A stretch of DNA of 64,000 bases from Theropithecus gelada (GCF_003255815.1 NC_037673.1:175218045-175282044), one strand, 5' to 3'. Shown: positions 1-12,149, counted from the stretch's first letter. A program made the numbers and translations. The notes: a model not told the origin generated them from the sequence alone.

Positions 1-89
1 GCTGATCTCGAACTCCTGACCTCAAGCAGTCTGCCTGCCTCAGCCTCCTAAAGTGTTGGGACTCCAGGCGTGAGCCACCGTGCCCAGCC
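1..89 (-). mobile_element. Alu fragment
   Basis: Antisense Alu end, cut by the window edge. Confidence 0.9.
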
Positions 90-249
90 CCCAGTCTCAC
101 ACTTTTTGACAAAGAATTTAATGGGGCTGCAACGCCAGGCCACTGCCACTCCCAGAGCTTTGTGAAAGATCTAGGTATGTTTTTGCCTTGTGGAGGACAA
201 AGACACGGAGGAGTAAAATAATCCCTTCCTAACACTGGAAAATTTCAAA

Positions 250-536
250 AAGAGAGGCCCTGTATTCCCAGGACCTTGGGAGGCCAAGGCGGGTGGATCA
301 CTTGACGTCAGGAGTTCAAGACCAGCCTGACTAACATGGTGAAACCTGGTCTCTACTAAAAATACAAAAATTAGCTGGGCATGGTGGTGCATGCCTGTAG
401 TCCCAACTACTCTGGAGGCTGAGGCAGGAGAATCATTTGAACCCGGGAGGCGGGGGTTGCAGTGAGCAGAGATCATGCCACTGCACTCCAGCCTGTGTGA
501 CACAGTGAGACTCCATCTCAAAAAATAAAAAATACA
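250..536 (+). mobile_element. Alu
   Basis: Sense Alu lacking the first bases; left and right arms present. Confidence 0.9.
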
Positions 537-537
537 A

Positions 538-718
538 AAGCCAGGTGTGGTGGGTCTGGTGGTGCGCTCCTGTAATCCCAGTAGGTCAGGATGCTGAGGC
601 AGGAGAATCACTTGAACCCGGAAGGTGGAGGTTGCAGTGAGCCGAGATCGCGCCACTGCACTCCAGCCTGGTGACAGAGCAAGACTCCATCTCAAAAAAA
701 AAAAAAAAAAAAAAAAGG
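538..718 (+). mobile_element. Alu right arm
   Basis: Second partial sense Alu directly behind the first, with a poly(A) tail. Confidence 0.9.
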
Positions 719-739
719 AAAATATGTCTGCAGGAGATA

Positions 740-1080
740 AGCTTTGTGCACCTTTCTGATGATGTACAGGATACTCAGTTCAGCATTTTTAGAGTATTAA
801 CAAGCTGGAAACAACCTAAACCTCCAGTCCGAGGCGAGTTACATAAACTAGATCATCTATACCGTGGAGTACTGGGCAGCATGTGAACAGTGGTGACTAG
901 GATGCAGTTATTTGTATAATGGGATTTTATTTTTATTTAAACATAGAACCTTATTTGCATGAAAATCATCTGAAGAGACATAGCAAAAAGTTGACTTTTT
1001 CTGGTGGTAGAAAGTTGGGTGAACACTTCTTGTTCTTTTGCTTATTGATCTTTTAGAATTTTCTAATAAGCTTTTAAAGA
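740..1080 (+). mobile_element. Old L1 (L1M/HAL1) 3' fragment
   Basis: Contains AACAAGCTGGAAACAACCTA and a decayed L1 3' tail between Alus. Confidence 0.4.
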
Positions 1081-1084
1081 TGAT

Positions 1085-1383
1085 TCTTTTGTTTTGTTTT
1101 TAAGAGACAGCCTGTTGCCCAGGCTGGAGTGCAGTAGTGTGATCACACGTCACTGCAGCCTCCACCTCCTGGGCTCAGGCAAGCCTTCTGTCTCAGCCTT
1201 CTGAATAACTGGGACTACAGACACATGCCACCACAACCAACTAGTTAAAAAAAATTATTTTTTTGCAGAGATGGCGTCTCCCTATGTTGCCCAGGTTGCT
1301 CTCGAACTCCTGGGCTCAAGTAATCCTCCTGTCTCGGCCTCCCAAAGTGCTGGGATTATAGGCGTGAGCCACTGTGCTCAGCC
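1085..1383 (-). mobile_element. Alu (old, AluJ-like)
   Basis: Antisense, diverged; GGGCTCAAGTAATCCTCC is AluJ-type. Confidence 0.9.
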
Positions 1384-1385
1384 AA

Positions 1386-2062
1386 GAAGATGACTCTCAA
1401 GAAAAGAAGGGGAGGTGGTCCTAGTTCAGAGCAGTGACATGCCGTCCAGTGGGAGGAGAGAGGTAGAAGAACAGGAGCTTCGGGGGTTGGGAGGGAGACT
1501 CCTGACCATAGCCTTCTCCTTTGGCCTGAAAGGTGATACAGCCCATCACCTGGGACCTCTCCTGACACAGCCATGCCTGGCACATTTTCATAGGCTTCCC
1601 TGTTGTGAATGTCAGTGTCCCCTTTCCCAGGACTCAGAGATGGCCCAAGTTGAGGCAGAACTAGGACTCAGTGACCGCCTTTCCAGGCAAGCCTGGTGGC
1701 GTTCCACCTATACCTCCCTCAGTGAATGTGCTGGTGCCTCCTTCCGAAACCTGACTCTCAGGTGTCGCCTGTAAGGTGAGAGTTTGGTCTAGGTGATTGG
1801 ACATTTCCAAATCTAAAGTTGAGTGTTTTGTGATTTTGTTTCATGGTTTCAAGTGCTTATCTTGTTTGACTTCTGTGTTCAAGCTTCCTGAGGGGACAGT
1901 GTTTCACTCACCGTAGGTAAATGATAAATGTGTGCTTGGTAACTGAAAAGTTGTCCAGAAATACTTGAAATACTTAGAACCCTAAGTTGTGACAGGGTTG
2001 CTTCTCAGTCGTCCTATGGTGGGGATGGTCTTGGATGAACAGGAATGGGTTTGCCATTACAG
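1386..2062 (+). other. ZNF879: ZNF879 intron, no feature
   Basis: Non-repetitive by eye. The MARRLL-type first coding exon expected for ZNF879 was not found here or further left. Confidence 0.5.
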
Positions 2063-2189
2063 GAGTCCGTGACATTCAGGGATGTGGCCGTGTTCTTCAG
2101 CCAGGACGAGTGGTTGCACCTGGGCTCTGCCCAGAGAGCCTTGTACCGGGAGGTGATGCTGGAGAACTACAGCAGCCTGGTCTCGCTGG
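2063..2189 (+). CDS. ZNF879: ZNF879 KRAB-A exon
   Basis: This 127-bp exon follows a TTGCCATTACAG acceptor and ends at a GG|GTAAGG donor. It begins in phase 0 with Glu-Ser-Val-Thr-Phe and leaves one base over. It encodes the KRAB-A core: [20 protein letters not shown] and SLVSLG. The usual EWxxLD aspartate is Gly here (GGC at about 2121-2123); the paralogous exon at 43748 has GAC. Apart from that and one synonymous change the two exons are identical. Confidence 0.93.
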
Positions 2190-5100
2190 GTAAGGAGCTT
2201 TCCTCCTGATGCAGAATCTTCCGGGAGAGCACCTTAGCACCCTCCAGGGAGCACATTTGGAGCACATTTGCAAGACTTGGCCAGGTTGGCTCACAGGTGG
2301 GCTCCAAGAGTGGCTATTGCCATTCCCCTTGGTTGTACCAAGAGACCTTGGCTTAGTAGAGTTGATGAAAGGCATCTTTTCTCTGCTTCTTCTGTCTTCT
2401 GCCCGCTGAGCTCTGTTCCCTGAGCCCCACAAGGTGTTCTTGCTGAGAGGGGTGCACAGTCAGAGCCCTCATTTTCTTCCTGAGACCACCTCCTGGTCGT
2501 CCTCTAGGTGCCCAATTTTAAGCCTCTCTCAGAACAAACCTCCTCCTTCCCCGTACTGCCCCTCTGTCCTGGGCACTCTGGGCCTGGACCTGCCTGCCAT
2601 GATGGCTACTCATGTCTCTTTCTTGTTCTTGAACAGGGATTCTCTTTTCCAAGCCAAAGGTCATCTCCCAGTTGGAGCAAGGGGAAGACCCCTGGATGGT
2701 GGAGAGTGGAGTTCCCCAAGGCGCACATCTAGGTGAGTGACAGAGTAATTGGGAGATGGGCGTAACATTTTCCGACTGCCAGGGCACAGTGAGGAGGCTG
2801 TGCTCAAGGATCTCCTTGATGTGCCAGGCCAGGTGGGAATGCTGGGAAGGCAGATCCTTTCTCTCTACTTTTTTGATTACTTGATCCATCAGTTTCAGGG
2901 GAGGGTTGAATTCTCCCAATATGGGTTGCACTGTTTTCAGATGTCTTGTAATTTGTGGGATATGTAATACAGTGTATCATGTGTAAAGGTTTACAATTCT
3001 TTCATGCTCCTTTTTCCTTGCTTTTACTGGATTGATTTCTTTTCCTAAATTATTTTCCTTAGTGGCTTGAACATACACTACATTGTTTTTTTTTTTTAAT
3101 CACTACAATACATCCCTCATAGTTTCATCTTGGAACCATCTTTTGCTCTGATTTCTTTGGTGTACAACTTATCACATGTGGTTCAGCAGGGGAAAAAATG
3201 CAGATATATGTATATGTATTTAGATACATGAAAGAGGGAAAGAAGGTGTGACAAACAGTAACAGTTATGGAATGTGAGTGGGCTTCCAGATACTCATCAT
3301 GCCATTCTTCTCTTTTCTGTGAAAATTTAGAAAATGGTGCATCCCAGATCCCGGCTCCTAAGGCGTGTCACTTACTCCCTATATGCCCTTGGCTGACTGC
3401 ATTGTCAGCTTCCGCATTCGTTCTCCTGTGAATTCTGTCTGTGCTTCTGGCGGTAGAGGAGGCCTCTCTTGAGCTTTACCACTTGTCTGGTGTTTATTTC
3501 TCACCTGGGCAGGTCATGGGCTTTCTGGGTCAGTTCACTTTTGCGTTTTCATGACCTCTGTCTTCACATTTTTCCCTTCGGTTCCACTAGAATATTTTCT
3601 TGGGTAACGTTTCTCGGAAACGTTCGTGTGTGCAGTACCTGTACGTGTTTAAAATCAGTGGGTTTTTTCTCTCCTGAGATTTGTGTTTTGGATCAAGAAT
3701 TCTGGCATCCGTTTTTTGTTTGTTTGTTTGTTTGTTTGTTTTTTCTTTTTCCTGTTGTCTAAACTGCTCCATTGTCTTTTGGCGTGGATTGCTGCTGACA
3801 AATAATCCCATTAGTCCGATTCTATTTCTTGTATAGGTAACTTGTTTTTTCTTTTCTGTCTTCTCTTTGGAATCTTACAGGACATCATCTTTATCTTTGG
3901 ATTTCAGACTTTTCGTTGGGTTATATGAAAGAGCACTTTTTTTCTTTGTTCTTTGGCACTTTACTGGGCCCTTTGCTTTGAAGATTCAGTCCTTTCTTTC
4001 ATTTCAGGGATCTTTTGTTTTTGCCACATTCCACCAACAGTGTGAGGCAATTGACTGCAAGAGTAGTGATACAATAAAACAGAAATTCAATCAGAAATCT
4101 AGAAAATAAGTAGATCTGTAGTAAGGACCAGAATGGTAGCTATTAATGAGTTTCAAATTTCGCTGTGAGCTTTCTGGTTGGCAAATAAATCATTGGTATC
4201 AAATTGTCAGTGTTGTTTTACAAGCATTTTAAAAAAAATTAATTATTTTAAATTTGTACAAATTCTATGTGCTATTGTAAAAATAGCAAAAAAAAAGTCA
4301 TCTGGAATTTTACCAACTACGATCAATTATTGTTGTTTATTACCCATTCAACCTATATTTGTTTAAATGTATTTGTGTGTGAGAGACAGACACAGTGAGA
4401 GACAGAAAGATTGATTATACAGTTTGTTCTCGAGCCTGTTTTTAATTGTGAATGTCCTTCAGTTACTCAGCCCTCAGTGAGTAGAGGCCTACCTCATTAA
4501 GAGGACTATCTTGTATGTTAAGCCAATTAAACAGTCTTCCTTTTGGAAATTTTAGTTTCCAGTTTTTCTCTGTTATTAACGTTGCTAAGATGGTTATGGG
4601 AGTACAAAGCCATAATGTAAAGAGACAGAGGTACCAAGAGTAAATCATCACAGTGTGAAGACATGAGTATTATGATTGAAAAGGCAAGGCATGTGGATTA
4701 AAAATCCACAAGGGACTATTTGAAACACTATTCAACTTCATTAAATTAAAATCAATGAAATTCCAACAAAGCACAAGTTACCATTTTTCCCTTATTACCA
4801 AGGATTAAGAAATATATATCCAATGTGTTGTCACTGCTCTGAGTCATAAGCAGTATCGTTAGTGGGACTGCAACTGGTACAGTCTTTCCGAGGATGGTCT
4901 GGCTTTGTTAAAATCAATTCCAAGTCTAGAAATCTTAAGATAATTTCTGCACAGGTAACTGTGCAGAGTTGCAAAGATGTTGTAAAAGAATATTTATTAT
5001 AACTTGAGGCATCACCGCCACAAAAGGAGGAGGGTAAATGACTCTCAAAAAGGGATTTATTAAATGATGATGTTTTCATGCATTGTACATATTATATAGC

Positions 5101-8100
5101 CATTAAAATGATGATGTCAGCTTACATTTATTGACATGGAGAGAAGCTCGTGATTTTTAAGTGAAATGGAGGTAAAGTTACTTTCAACTCATTTTAATTT
5201 TTTAATTAAAAGTTATCTTTTTTTTTTTGAGATAGAGTCTCGCTCTGTTGCCCAGGCTGGAGTGCAGTGACGCGATCTCAGCTCACTGCAAGCTTCGCCT
5301 CCCGGGTTCACGCCATTCTCCCGCCTCAGCCTCCTGAGTAGCTGGGACTACAGGCGCCTGGCACCTCGCCTGGCTAATTTTTCGCATTTTTAGTAGAGAT
5401 GGGGATTCACTGTGTTAACCAGGAAGGTCTCAATCTCCTGACCTTGTGATCCACCCACCTCGGCCTCCCAAAGTGCTGGGATTACAGGTGTGAGCCACCT
5501 TGCCTGGCCCAAAAGTGATTTTTTAAATGCAGAAAATTCTGGTGAGCTACGTCCCACATATGATAGTGATTACAATTGCATGATGTATTTATGGGTGAGC
5601 TATATGTTCATTTTTATAGTTTTCTATATTTTTGTTGTGATGATATATTTCTTTTGTAGTTAAGAAAATAAAAGCTCTTTCATAAAATACAAAAGAAAAT
5701 CATTTCTTTTGAATCACTGATTCCATTTCTTGTACTGTATCTTAAGTAACCAAAAAGGTGGACAAAAAATTACTCTCAATAATGTTCTTTTCTCCCAGTA
5801 TTCGCCAATATCATGATAATGGTGTTGGTGTCCATTGAGTTGCCCAGAGCAAAAGCTAGGAGTCACCCTTGAGTCCCCTCTTTCCTTGCCTCTGCGCTCT
5901 ATTCGTAGGTGAAGATACCTGCCAGTGCTACTTGCAGAACATCCCAGATCTGCCCACCTCTTTCCATCTCTTATCACCACATGCCATTGCCAGCCACCAC
6001 CATCTTCATCCAGGAAGACTGCATCCGCCTCCTCATTGGCTGTTCTACAGCTGCCCTTGTTCTCTTTCTCCCCGACCCCATAACAGTTTGTTTTTCATAC
6101 AGCAACCAGAGTGATCCTTCTTAAACAAAAACCATGTTACGTCATGTCCCTTCTAGCCCTCAGTGATGCTGATGAACTTCCAATATCTTCGTGTATCCTA
6201 GAAAACTCTCTGTGATATAGCCTGGCCCACTTCTTTTCCTCATCCGTGACACTCTCTCTTTTTTCACTCTGCTTCAGCGACCATCGACTGCTGTATGTCC
6301 TGGAAAACAGGAAGTTTATTCCTGCCTAGGGCCTTTGTGTTACTGTTCTTTCTGACCAGAATCACCTTTTTACCCACATTTTTGGCCAGCGTTTGTTATT
6401 TAGAACTCATCTTTAATTTCATTTTCTCATCACCCAGTTTAAAATAGTTGCCTGTTCACTCTTATCACACAGCACTTTGTGATTTCTTACAGTTCTCATT
6501 GCTCCTTTGTACTGCTGTTGATTTGTTACTTGGTCTTTGTCTGTACCACACTGCTAGAATGTAAGCCTTGAGAACAGGGCCTTGTCTGGCTTGTGCCCTG
6601 TCATTCCCAGAGTCTTAACCTTTGCGTAGCACACAGTAGGCATTCAGTAGATATTACTTGAGTAAGTGGATGCTGTTATTTACAGCACTCTGAGGAGGCC
6701 TGGAGCACCCTGTGTTTGGAAGAGCTCTTCTCTTTCATTTAATTTTAGCGCCTCTGCAGTTTTTCCCTTGGAATTTACCTGAGTGCACTGGTGGCTGCCC
6801 TGGGAGATGAAGCCGAGGGACACAGGCTGTGCTCAGAAGGGCCTCATACCCTAGTGAGCTATGCTTTGTTAATAGACCAAGACTGGCTCCTCCTGTTGTC
6901 CCCTAATTTCCTCAGCCCACCTATATGTAGGTTTCTTCAGACCCTTCCCACCCACACATCTGTCGTCCTGCTTCCTTCCTCCTCTTCTTTTTCCCATCCT
7001 TTCCTAAGATTTCAAGGCTATATTTTTTTAACTATCCTTGTGTGTTTTTATGTCACTTTTTAAAATTCTCTGTTCAAGAGAGACTTACATGTTTTGTCTA
7101 CTTTAGGATGGGAAAGCTTGTTTGAAACCATAATTTCTAAAGAAGAAAATCAGGAAGTCATGAAAAAACTCATAATTGATGGTGCATTTGACTTCAAGTT
7201 GGAGAAAACCTACATAAATGAAGATAAGTTAGAGAAGCAACAAGGCAAAAAGAACAAACTTTTCAGGAAAGTGTTAGTTACCATCAAAAAAGTCTACATG
7301 AAGGAGAGGAGCTTTAAAGGTATTGAATTTGGAAAGAACTTTGGTCTAAAATCATCACTTATTAGAAAACCCAGAATGGGTTCCAGAGGAAGGAGACCCC
7401 GTTCACAGCAGTATTCAGTTCTCTTTAAACAACTGGGGGTCAACACAGTGCGTAAATGTTATAAATGTAATATCTGTGGGAAAATCTTCCTCCACAGTTC
7501 CTCCCTGAGTAAACACCAGAGAATCCACACGGGAGAGAAGCTTTATAAATGTAAGGAATGTAGGAAAGCCTTCAGCCAAAGCTCATCCCTAACTCAGCAC
7601 TTGAGGGTTCATACAGGAGAGAAACCGTATATATGTAGTGAATGTGGAAAAGCCTTCAGTTTCACCACATCTCTTATTGGACACCAGAGAATGCATACTG
7701 GAGAGAGACCTTATAAATGCAAGGAATGTGGAAAAACATTTAAAGGTAGTTCATCTCTGAATAATCACCAGCGAATTCACACAGGAGAGAAGCCCTATAA
7801 GTGTAACGAATGTGGGAGGGCCTTCAGTCAGTGCTCATCTCTCATTCAGCACCACAGAATTCATACTGGGGAGAAACCGTATGAATGTACTCAGTGTGGG
7901 AAAGCCTTCACTTCAATATCGCGGCTAAGTAGGCACCATCGAATTCATACTGGAGAGAAACCCTTTCATTGTAATGAGTGTGGAAAAGTATTCAGCTATC
8001 ACTCAGCCCTTATCATACATCAGAGAATTCACACTGGTGAGAAACCATATGCATGCAAAGAATGTGGGAAAGCCTTCAGCCAAAGCTCAGCTCTCATACA

Positions 8101-8542
8101 ACATCAAAGAATTCACACTGGAGAAAAACCCTACAAATGTAATGAATGTGGGAAAGCCTTCTCTTGGATTTCACGGCTTAATATACATCACAGAATTCAC
8201 ACTGGAGAGAAACCATATAATTGTAAGGAATGTGGAAAAGCCTTCAGTTCCCACTCAGGTGTTAATACTCATAGAAAAATTCATACTGGAGAAAAACCTT
8301 ATAAATGTAATGACTGTGAGAAAGCATTCAACCAAAGCTCAGCTCTCATTCAGCACCAGAGAATTCATACTGGAGAGAAACCATATAACTGCAAAGTGTG
8401 TGGGAAAGCCTTCAGACAGAGTTCATCCCTTATGACACACATGAGAATTCATACAGGGGAAAAACCTTATAAATGTAAAGAATGTGGGAAGGCTTTTAGT
8501 CAGAGCTCATCTCTTACTAATCATCAGAGGACTCATAATTGA
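2063..8542 (+). CDS. ZNF879: KRAB C2H2 zinc-finger repressor ZNF879 (5' incomplete; exons 2063-2189, 2637-2732, 7107-8542)
   Basis: Joining the three exons gives one open frame of 552 codons plus stop, starting [12 protein letters not shown] and ending RTHN. Every junction has AG acceptors and GT donors, with phases 0, 1 and 1. The product has KRAB-A, KRAB-B, a basic spacer of about 115 residues and 13 canonical C2H2 fingers. KRAB boxes of this type (DVAVFF, EW, MLENY) recruit TRIM28 and silence chromatin in the nucleus; fingers read DNA. ZNF879, as I remember it, is 563 aa; the 11 missing residues would be a first coding exon, which I searched for in 1-2062 and did not find, so it lies upstream. 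The gene is a tandem paralogue of the one at 31501-47585. Identification rests on remembered protein sequence, exon sizes and neighbour. Confidence 0.88.
2637..2732 (+). CDS. ZNF879: ZNF879 KRAB-B exon
   Basis: This 96-bp exon has a TTGAACAG acceptor and an AG|GTGAGT donor, phase 1 at both ends. It encodes [20 protein letters not shown] and then [13 protein letters not shown]. The [11 protein letters not shown] stretch is the standard KRAB-B signature. It aligns with the 96-bp exon at 44373-44468 but is far more diverged from it than the KRAB-A pair. Confidence 0.93.
2733..4679 (+). other. ZNF879: ZNF879 intron, mostly unremarkable
   Basis: AT-rich sequence with a GTTT run; no exon-like frame or clear repeat family recognised. 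Confidence 0.5.
3713..3743 (+). repeat. (GTTT)n microsatellite
   Basis: Runs of TTTGTTTG in the third ZNF879 intron of this window. Confidence 0.9.
4680..5680 (+). mobile_element. Old L1M fragment in ZNF879 intron, split by an Alu
   Basis: L1M 3'-end style sequence (AGCCATTAAAATGATGATGT, TTGACATGGAGAGAAGCTCG), continuing after the AluY at 5216-5510 with an AT-rich L1-like tail. Confidence 0.4.
5216..5510 (-). mobile_element. AluY-like
   Basis: Antisense; CTGCAAGCTTCGCCTCCCGG and TTCACGCCATTCTC are AluY-type diagnostics. Confidence 0.9.
5830..6665 (+). mobile_element. L2 3' part in ZNF879 intron
   Basis: Consensus-like order of L2 phrases: GAGTCCCCTCTTTCCTTGCC, CACTCTGCTTCAGCGACCAT, GGGCCTTTGTGTTACTGTTC, GCTAGAATGTAAGCCTTGAG, ACACAGTAGGCATTCAGTAG. 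Short open frames here are chance. Confidence 0.7.
7107..8542 (+). CDS. ZNF879: ZNF879 terminal exon: spacer and 13 zinc fingers
   Basis: The acceptor is TCTACTTTAG before GATGGGAAAGC, which restores G-W-E-S in phase; an upstream in-frame ATG at 7094 is intronic. The spacer is lysine rich. Fingers run without gaps from the first ligand Cys codon at 7466 to the last His codon at 8534-8536, exactly 12 x 84 + 63 bases, so all 13 keep perfect C2H2 spacing with TGEKPY-type linkers. Helix positions -1/2/3/6 read: HSSK, QSSQ, FTSG, GSSN, QSSQ, SSRR, YSAI, QSAQ, WSRI, SSGT, QSAQ, QSST, QSSN. Fingers 6-8 and 9-11 look like a duplicated three-finger block. The stop is TGA at 8540. Confidence 0.95.
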
Positions 8543-10436
8543 GAAAAACTGTATAAATGCATGTGGGAACCGAAGTTTATTCTGTGCTGAATTTCAAAAA
8601 TTTCATTGTGGGGAGAAAGTGATGGAGAGTAGTTAATCATGGGTAAAACTTCAGAGTTAGACCTCATCAACATCAGAGAGTTCATGATGCAGGGTAACCT
8701 TGGGAATGCTAGAAAAGCTTCTGTAAAATGTTTGTTCATATGTTCTTAAGTTATTACCATGAAATTGAGAAGTTTTAAGATTGCAGGGTTAGTATTTGAT
8801 TTTCTAGTGATGTATGATAACAGCTACCAGTTTCATGAGCATCACTGGGAAACCTGCTGTTTATGTGCAAGTACAGCCATAAAATCCAGACTTCAGATAA
8901 ATCTAGGAATCTATTTTTTGAAACTATTATGCAAGCCAATGGTACTAGAAAGAATGTTTTGGAAATATGTACAGGTGACCCATAGCTACCTCACTGTCAC
9001 TAAAATGTTTTTTAATAGTCTTAAAGCAGATTCTTTACTTCCTGATTAAGACTTTGAATTGTTTCTCTGCTTTCTAAGCCATTCACCTGAGAAGAAAATC
9101 ACTCCATAAACTATGCAGACATACTATCTTTGAGTTTTCTTCCTGACTACTTGTTCCAAACTCTGAGTCAGATCTAAAGTCACTTTAAGTCACAGAGTGC
9201 ATGGTATTTCACTTGTTTTTCTCATTGAAACTGATTACCTTTGCTGTATTAAATTGCTAAGTAAAGGTCATTCAGACAACCACTGCTTTTGCAATTTCCT
9301 GAAAAATGTTAGAAATTATCTCAGAATGTAGCTAATAGGGAGCACAACTCAGCTCCCAGGGTGTGCCTGCTTCTGTGAGTTTTCTGGTTACCAGCCACCA
9401 GAAGGCCGAGCAACAGTGTGGAACTCAGGGTGTCATCCTTGGAGGTAAAATGAACCAGATGACTTTCACACTTATTCCCACTTTTTTGCCTTCGTCAGAC
9501 AATGGTCACTTTCTCCCCACCTTCTGAAGGCCCCTGGGCAAGTATTTAGGCTCTGAGTTCAGATGCTCTTTCCTCCAGAAAATGGACTTACATTCTTCCA
9601 CAAGTGATTTAGCTCGTTTCGGCATTTCTAAAATGTGACTCGTAAGATTAGCGAGCTAAAAACAGTTACCTTACAAGTCAAGCTAAAATTGTTGGGCTTT
9701 ACAGAGGCTAACATCTAGTTTAGCCAAGTTTGTCAGGAGGGGGCAAGCACTTAAGGGCTGAAACCACCCATTTCATAAAGTGCTAAGTTGTTTTTCTGCC
9801 AAGGAACTGTAAAAAATAGACAACAGGAAAGTGTTACTGGGAGCATAGCAAAAACCACTGAATTCAGCTTTTGCCTCCTGGGTTACTCAGTCTCATTGTT
9901 TCAGATTTTTGAAGAACAGACTTTCTGGATCATTGAATGCTTCATCTCTAATCCTTACTTCCCACCACTGTTCAGTTTTTCTATCTCTACCTAAGTTGGA
10001 AAAATTCCTGGGGAAATATACCTTCCGCAATATTAATAGTTTTAAAATCATCAAAAAGTTAAATCTGAATTAAAATCCCACAAACAAAACATTAGGCCCA
10101 TTGTCTTTTTTAAGACAAGATCTGTCAAAACTTGAAGTAACAAATAGTCATTCAAGTTTGATGCAAAATCTCCCAGAGGAGATAATGTATAAGCACAATT
10201 TTGCTAATATAACCCAGTGCCAAAGCCAGGCGAAGTACAAGAAATGAATATTATAGACCAATATTACCTGTGAACAAGAGATGAAATCCCAAGCGAAGCA
10301 TTAGTAAATGTAATCCAGAGCACCTAAGTATAGTTAAGAACATGATAAATGTAGGTTTATTTATAGAAAGCCTACTGAAAAAGTGGTAAGATGTTAGAAG
10401 CATTGATGACAAGAAATACAGAGAAAGATGGAACTC
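8543..10436 (+). other. ZNF879: ZNF879 3' UTR and flank
   Basis: No reading frame with a recognisable domain and no clear repeat. The mRNA end is not resolved. Confidence 0.5.
9248..9253 (+). terminator. ZNF879: Weak candidate polyadenylation signal of ZNF879
   Basis: ATTAAA about 700 bases after the ZNF879 stop. I saw no AATAAA between the stop and this site. Evidence is position and hexamer only. Confidence 0.2.
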
Positions 10437-10731
10437 TAACTGGGCGCAGTGGCTCACGCCTGTAACCCCAGCACTTTGAGAGACTAAGGTGGGTGGATCA
10501 CCTTAGGTCAGGAATTTGAAGCCGGACTGGCCAACATGGTGAAACTCTGTCTACTAAAACTGCAAAAATTAGCCAGGTGTGGTGGCACATGCCTGTAGTC
10601 CCAGCTACTCAGGAGGCTGAGGCAAGAGAATTGCTTGACCCCAAGGAAGCAGAGGTTGCAGTGAGCCGAGATCGTGCCACTGCACTACAGCCTGGGTGAC
10701 AGAGAGACTCTGTCTCAAAAAAACAAAACAA
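10437..10731 (+). mobile_element. Alu
   Basis: Sense, both arms, A-rich tail. Confidence 0.92.
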
Positions 10732-10799
10732 AAAGAATGAACTGTTTAAAATGGGCTCTGAGACAGAAATGGTTCACACAGAAAAAAAATTAGATCCCT

Positions 10800-11528
10800 A
10801 CCCTCACCATAACAATTATGTGAAAGGCAAAAACTGAATAACTTGGAGGAATATGTAAAGGAATAATTTTATGTTCTTGAGGCTGGGAAGGAACTCTTAG
10901 ATAGGCTACAAATGAGATATATAAAATTTTTGATGTATTTGCTCACATTAAAGAACTGCTTACCAAAGTATACAAAAGGGAGGTCAAAAGCCAAAATCGA
11001 TCTTTCCACAGTATGCCCAACAAGCTATTACAATCTGGACATATGGATTTGTAGAAATCAACAATACCACTAGGAAAATGGGCTAAAAACGACTACTTAC
11101 TTCACAGAAGAGAAAATACAACTTCCCAGAAACATGAAAAGATAATTAACTTCATTAGTAGTTAAAATGCAAATTAAGGCCATAGTAATGTATGATTTTA
11201 CAACCACAAATGAGGAAAAATTAGGATGTGTGACAATACTGAGCTTCAGGATGTATGTGGAATAAGAAATTCATTAATATTGGGAATATAAATCATTAGA
11301 GATCACTGACATAAAGCTGAACTTGTGCATGTTGTGCACATCTACATGGATACATTGGATAAATGATTGCATGTGGGCATCAAGGGATGTATAAAGATAG
11401 CAGCACTGATCATACCAAATGATTGTAAGTAGTCTGAATGTCCATTAATTAGGAGAATGGATATATTTTGGAATATTAACACAGTAGAAACAGCAGTAAA
11501 AATGAATAAACCTAAGCAAAACGTGGAT
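10800..11528 (+). mobile_element. Old L1M 3' fragment
   Basis: ORF2-end phrases AGCAGCACTGATCATACCAA, TCTGAATGTCCATTAATTAG and GGATATATTTTGGAATATTA identify an ancient L1 in sense orientation. Confidence 0.55.
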
Positions 11529-11529
11529 G

Positions 11530-11668
11530 AAGCTGGCATGGTGGAGCACATCTGTAGTGCCAGCTACTCTGCTGAGGCAGGAGGATCATTTTGTTGCCCA
11601 GGTGTCCAAGACCAACCTGGGCAACAGCAAGACCATGTCTCTAAAGCAAAAAAAGAGATAGATTGAAA
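11530..11668 (+). mobile_element. Alu monomer/old Alu fragment
   Basis: One diverged arm at the end of an old L1. Confidence 0.6.
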
Positions 11669-11760
11669 AAAAACATTTTTGAGTTTTTAAAAGTCATTGG
11701 CAAACTACATAGGGTATGATACAATTTGTTTTGCAAAATTATATATCAAAAGATATATAC

Positions 11761-12044
11761 TGGCCGGGTGTGGTGGCTCACGCCTGTAATCCCAGCACTT
11801 TGGGAGGCTGAGGCAGGCAGATCACGAGGTCAGAAGACCAGGGCCATCCTGGCTAACACGGTGAAACCCCATCTCTACTAAAAATACAAAAAAATTAGCT
11901 GGGTGTGGTGGCATGTGCCTGTAGTCCCAGCTACTCGGGAGGCTGAGGCAGGAGAATCGCTTGAATCCAGGAGGCAGAGGTTGCAGTGAGCCAAGATCGT
12001 GCCACTGCATTCCAGCCTGGACGACAGAACAAGACTCTGCTTTA

Positions 12045-12060
<16 letters not shown>
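11761..12060 (+). mobile_element. AluY-like
   Basis: Sense; GATCACGAGGTCAG and CATCCTGGCTAACACGG are AluY-type. Confidence 0.92.
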
Positions 12061-12101
<41 letters not shown>

Positions 12102-12112
12102 ATATATATATG
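12045..12112 (+). repeat. A-tail, (TA)n(GT)n(TA)n microsatellite
   Basis: Grows from the A-tail of the Alu at 11761: poly(A), then TA, GT and TA runs. Confidence 0.95.
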
Positions 12113-12149
12113 AGATAAAGATATTTAAATAAATGGTTGAGAAGATACT

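Noticed and set aside
171..695. 174-codon minus-strand frame
   Set aside because: It is antisense Alu sequence (RWSLALSP, GLELLTSSDPPA), as are many other frames across the window.
1621..1660. ATGGCCCAAGTTGAGGCA as the missing first coding exon of ZNF879
   Set aside because: No donor in the right phase follows, and the peptide does not resemble the remembered N-terminus.
7974..8435. Open frame of 153 codons in another frame of the ZNF879 finger exon; similar frames at 46576-47370 on the plus strand and at 46425-47159 on the minus strand
   Set aside because: These are shadows of the 84-bp finger periodicity, which repeats the same stop-free shadow peptide.
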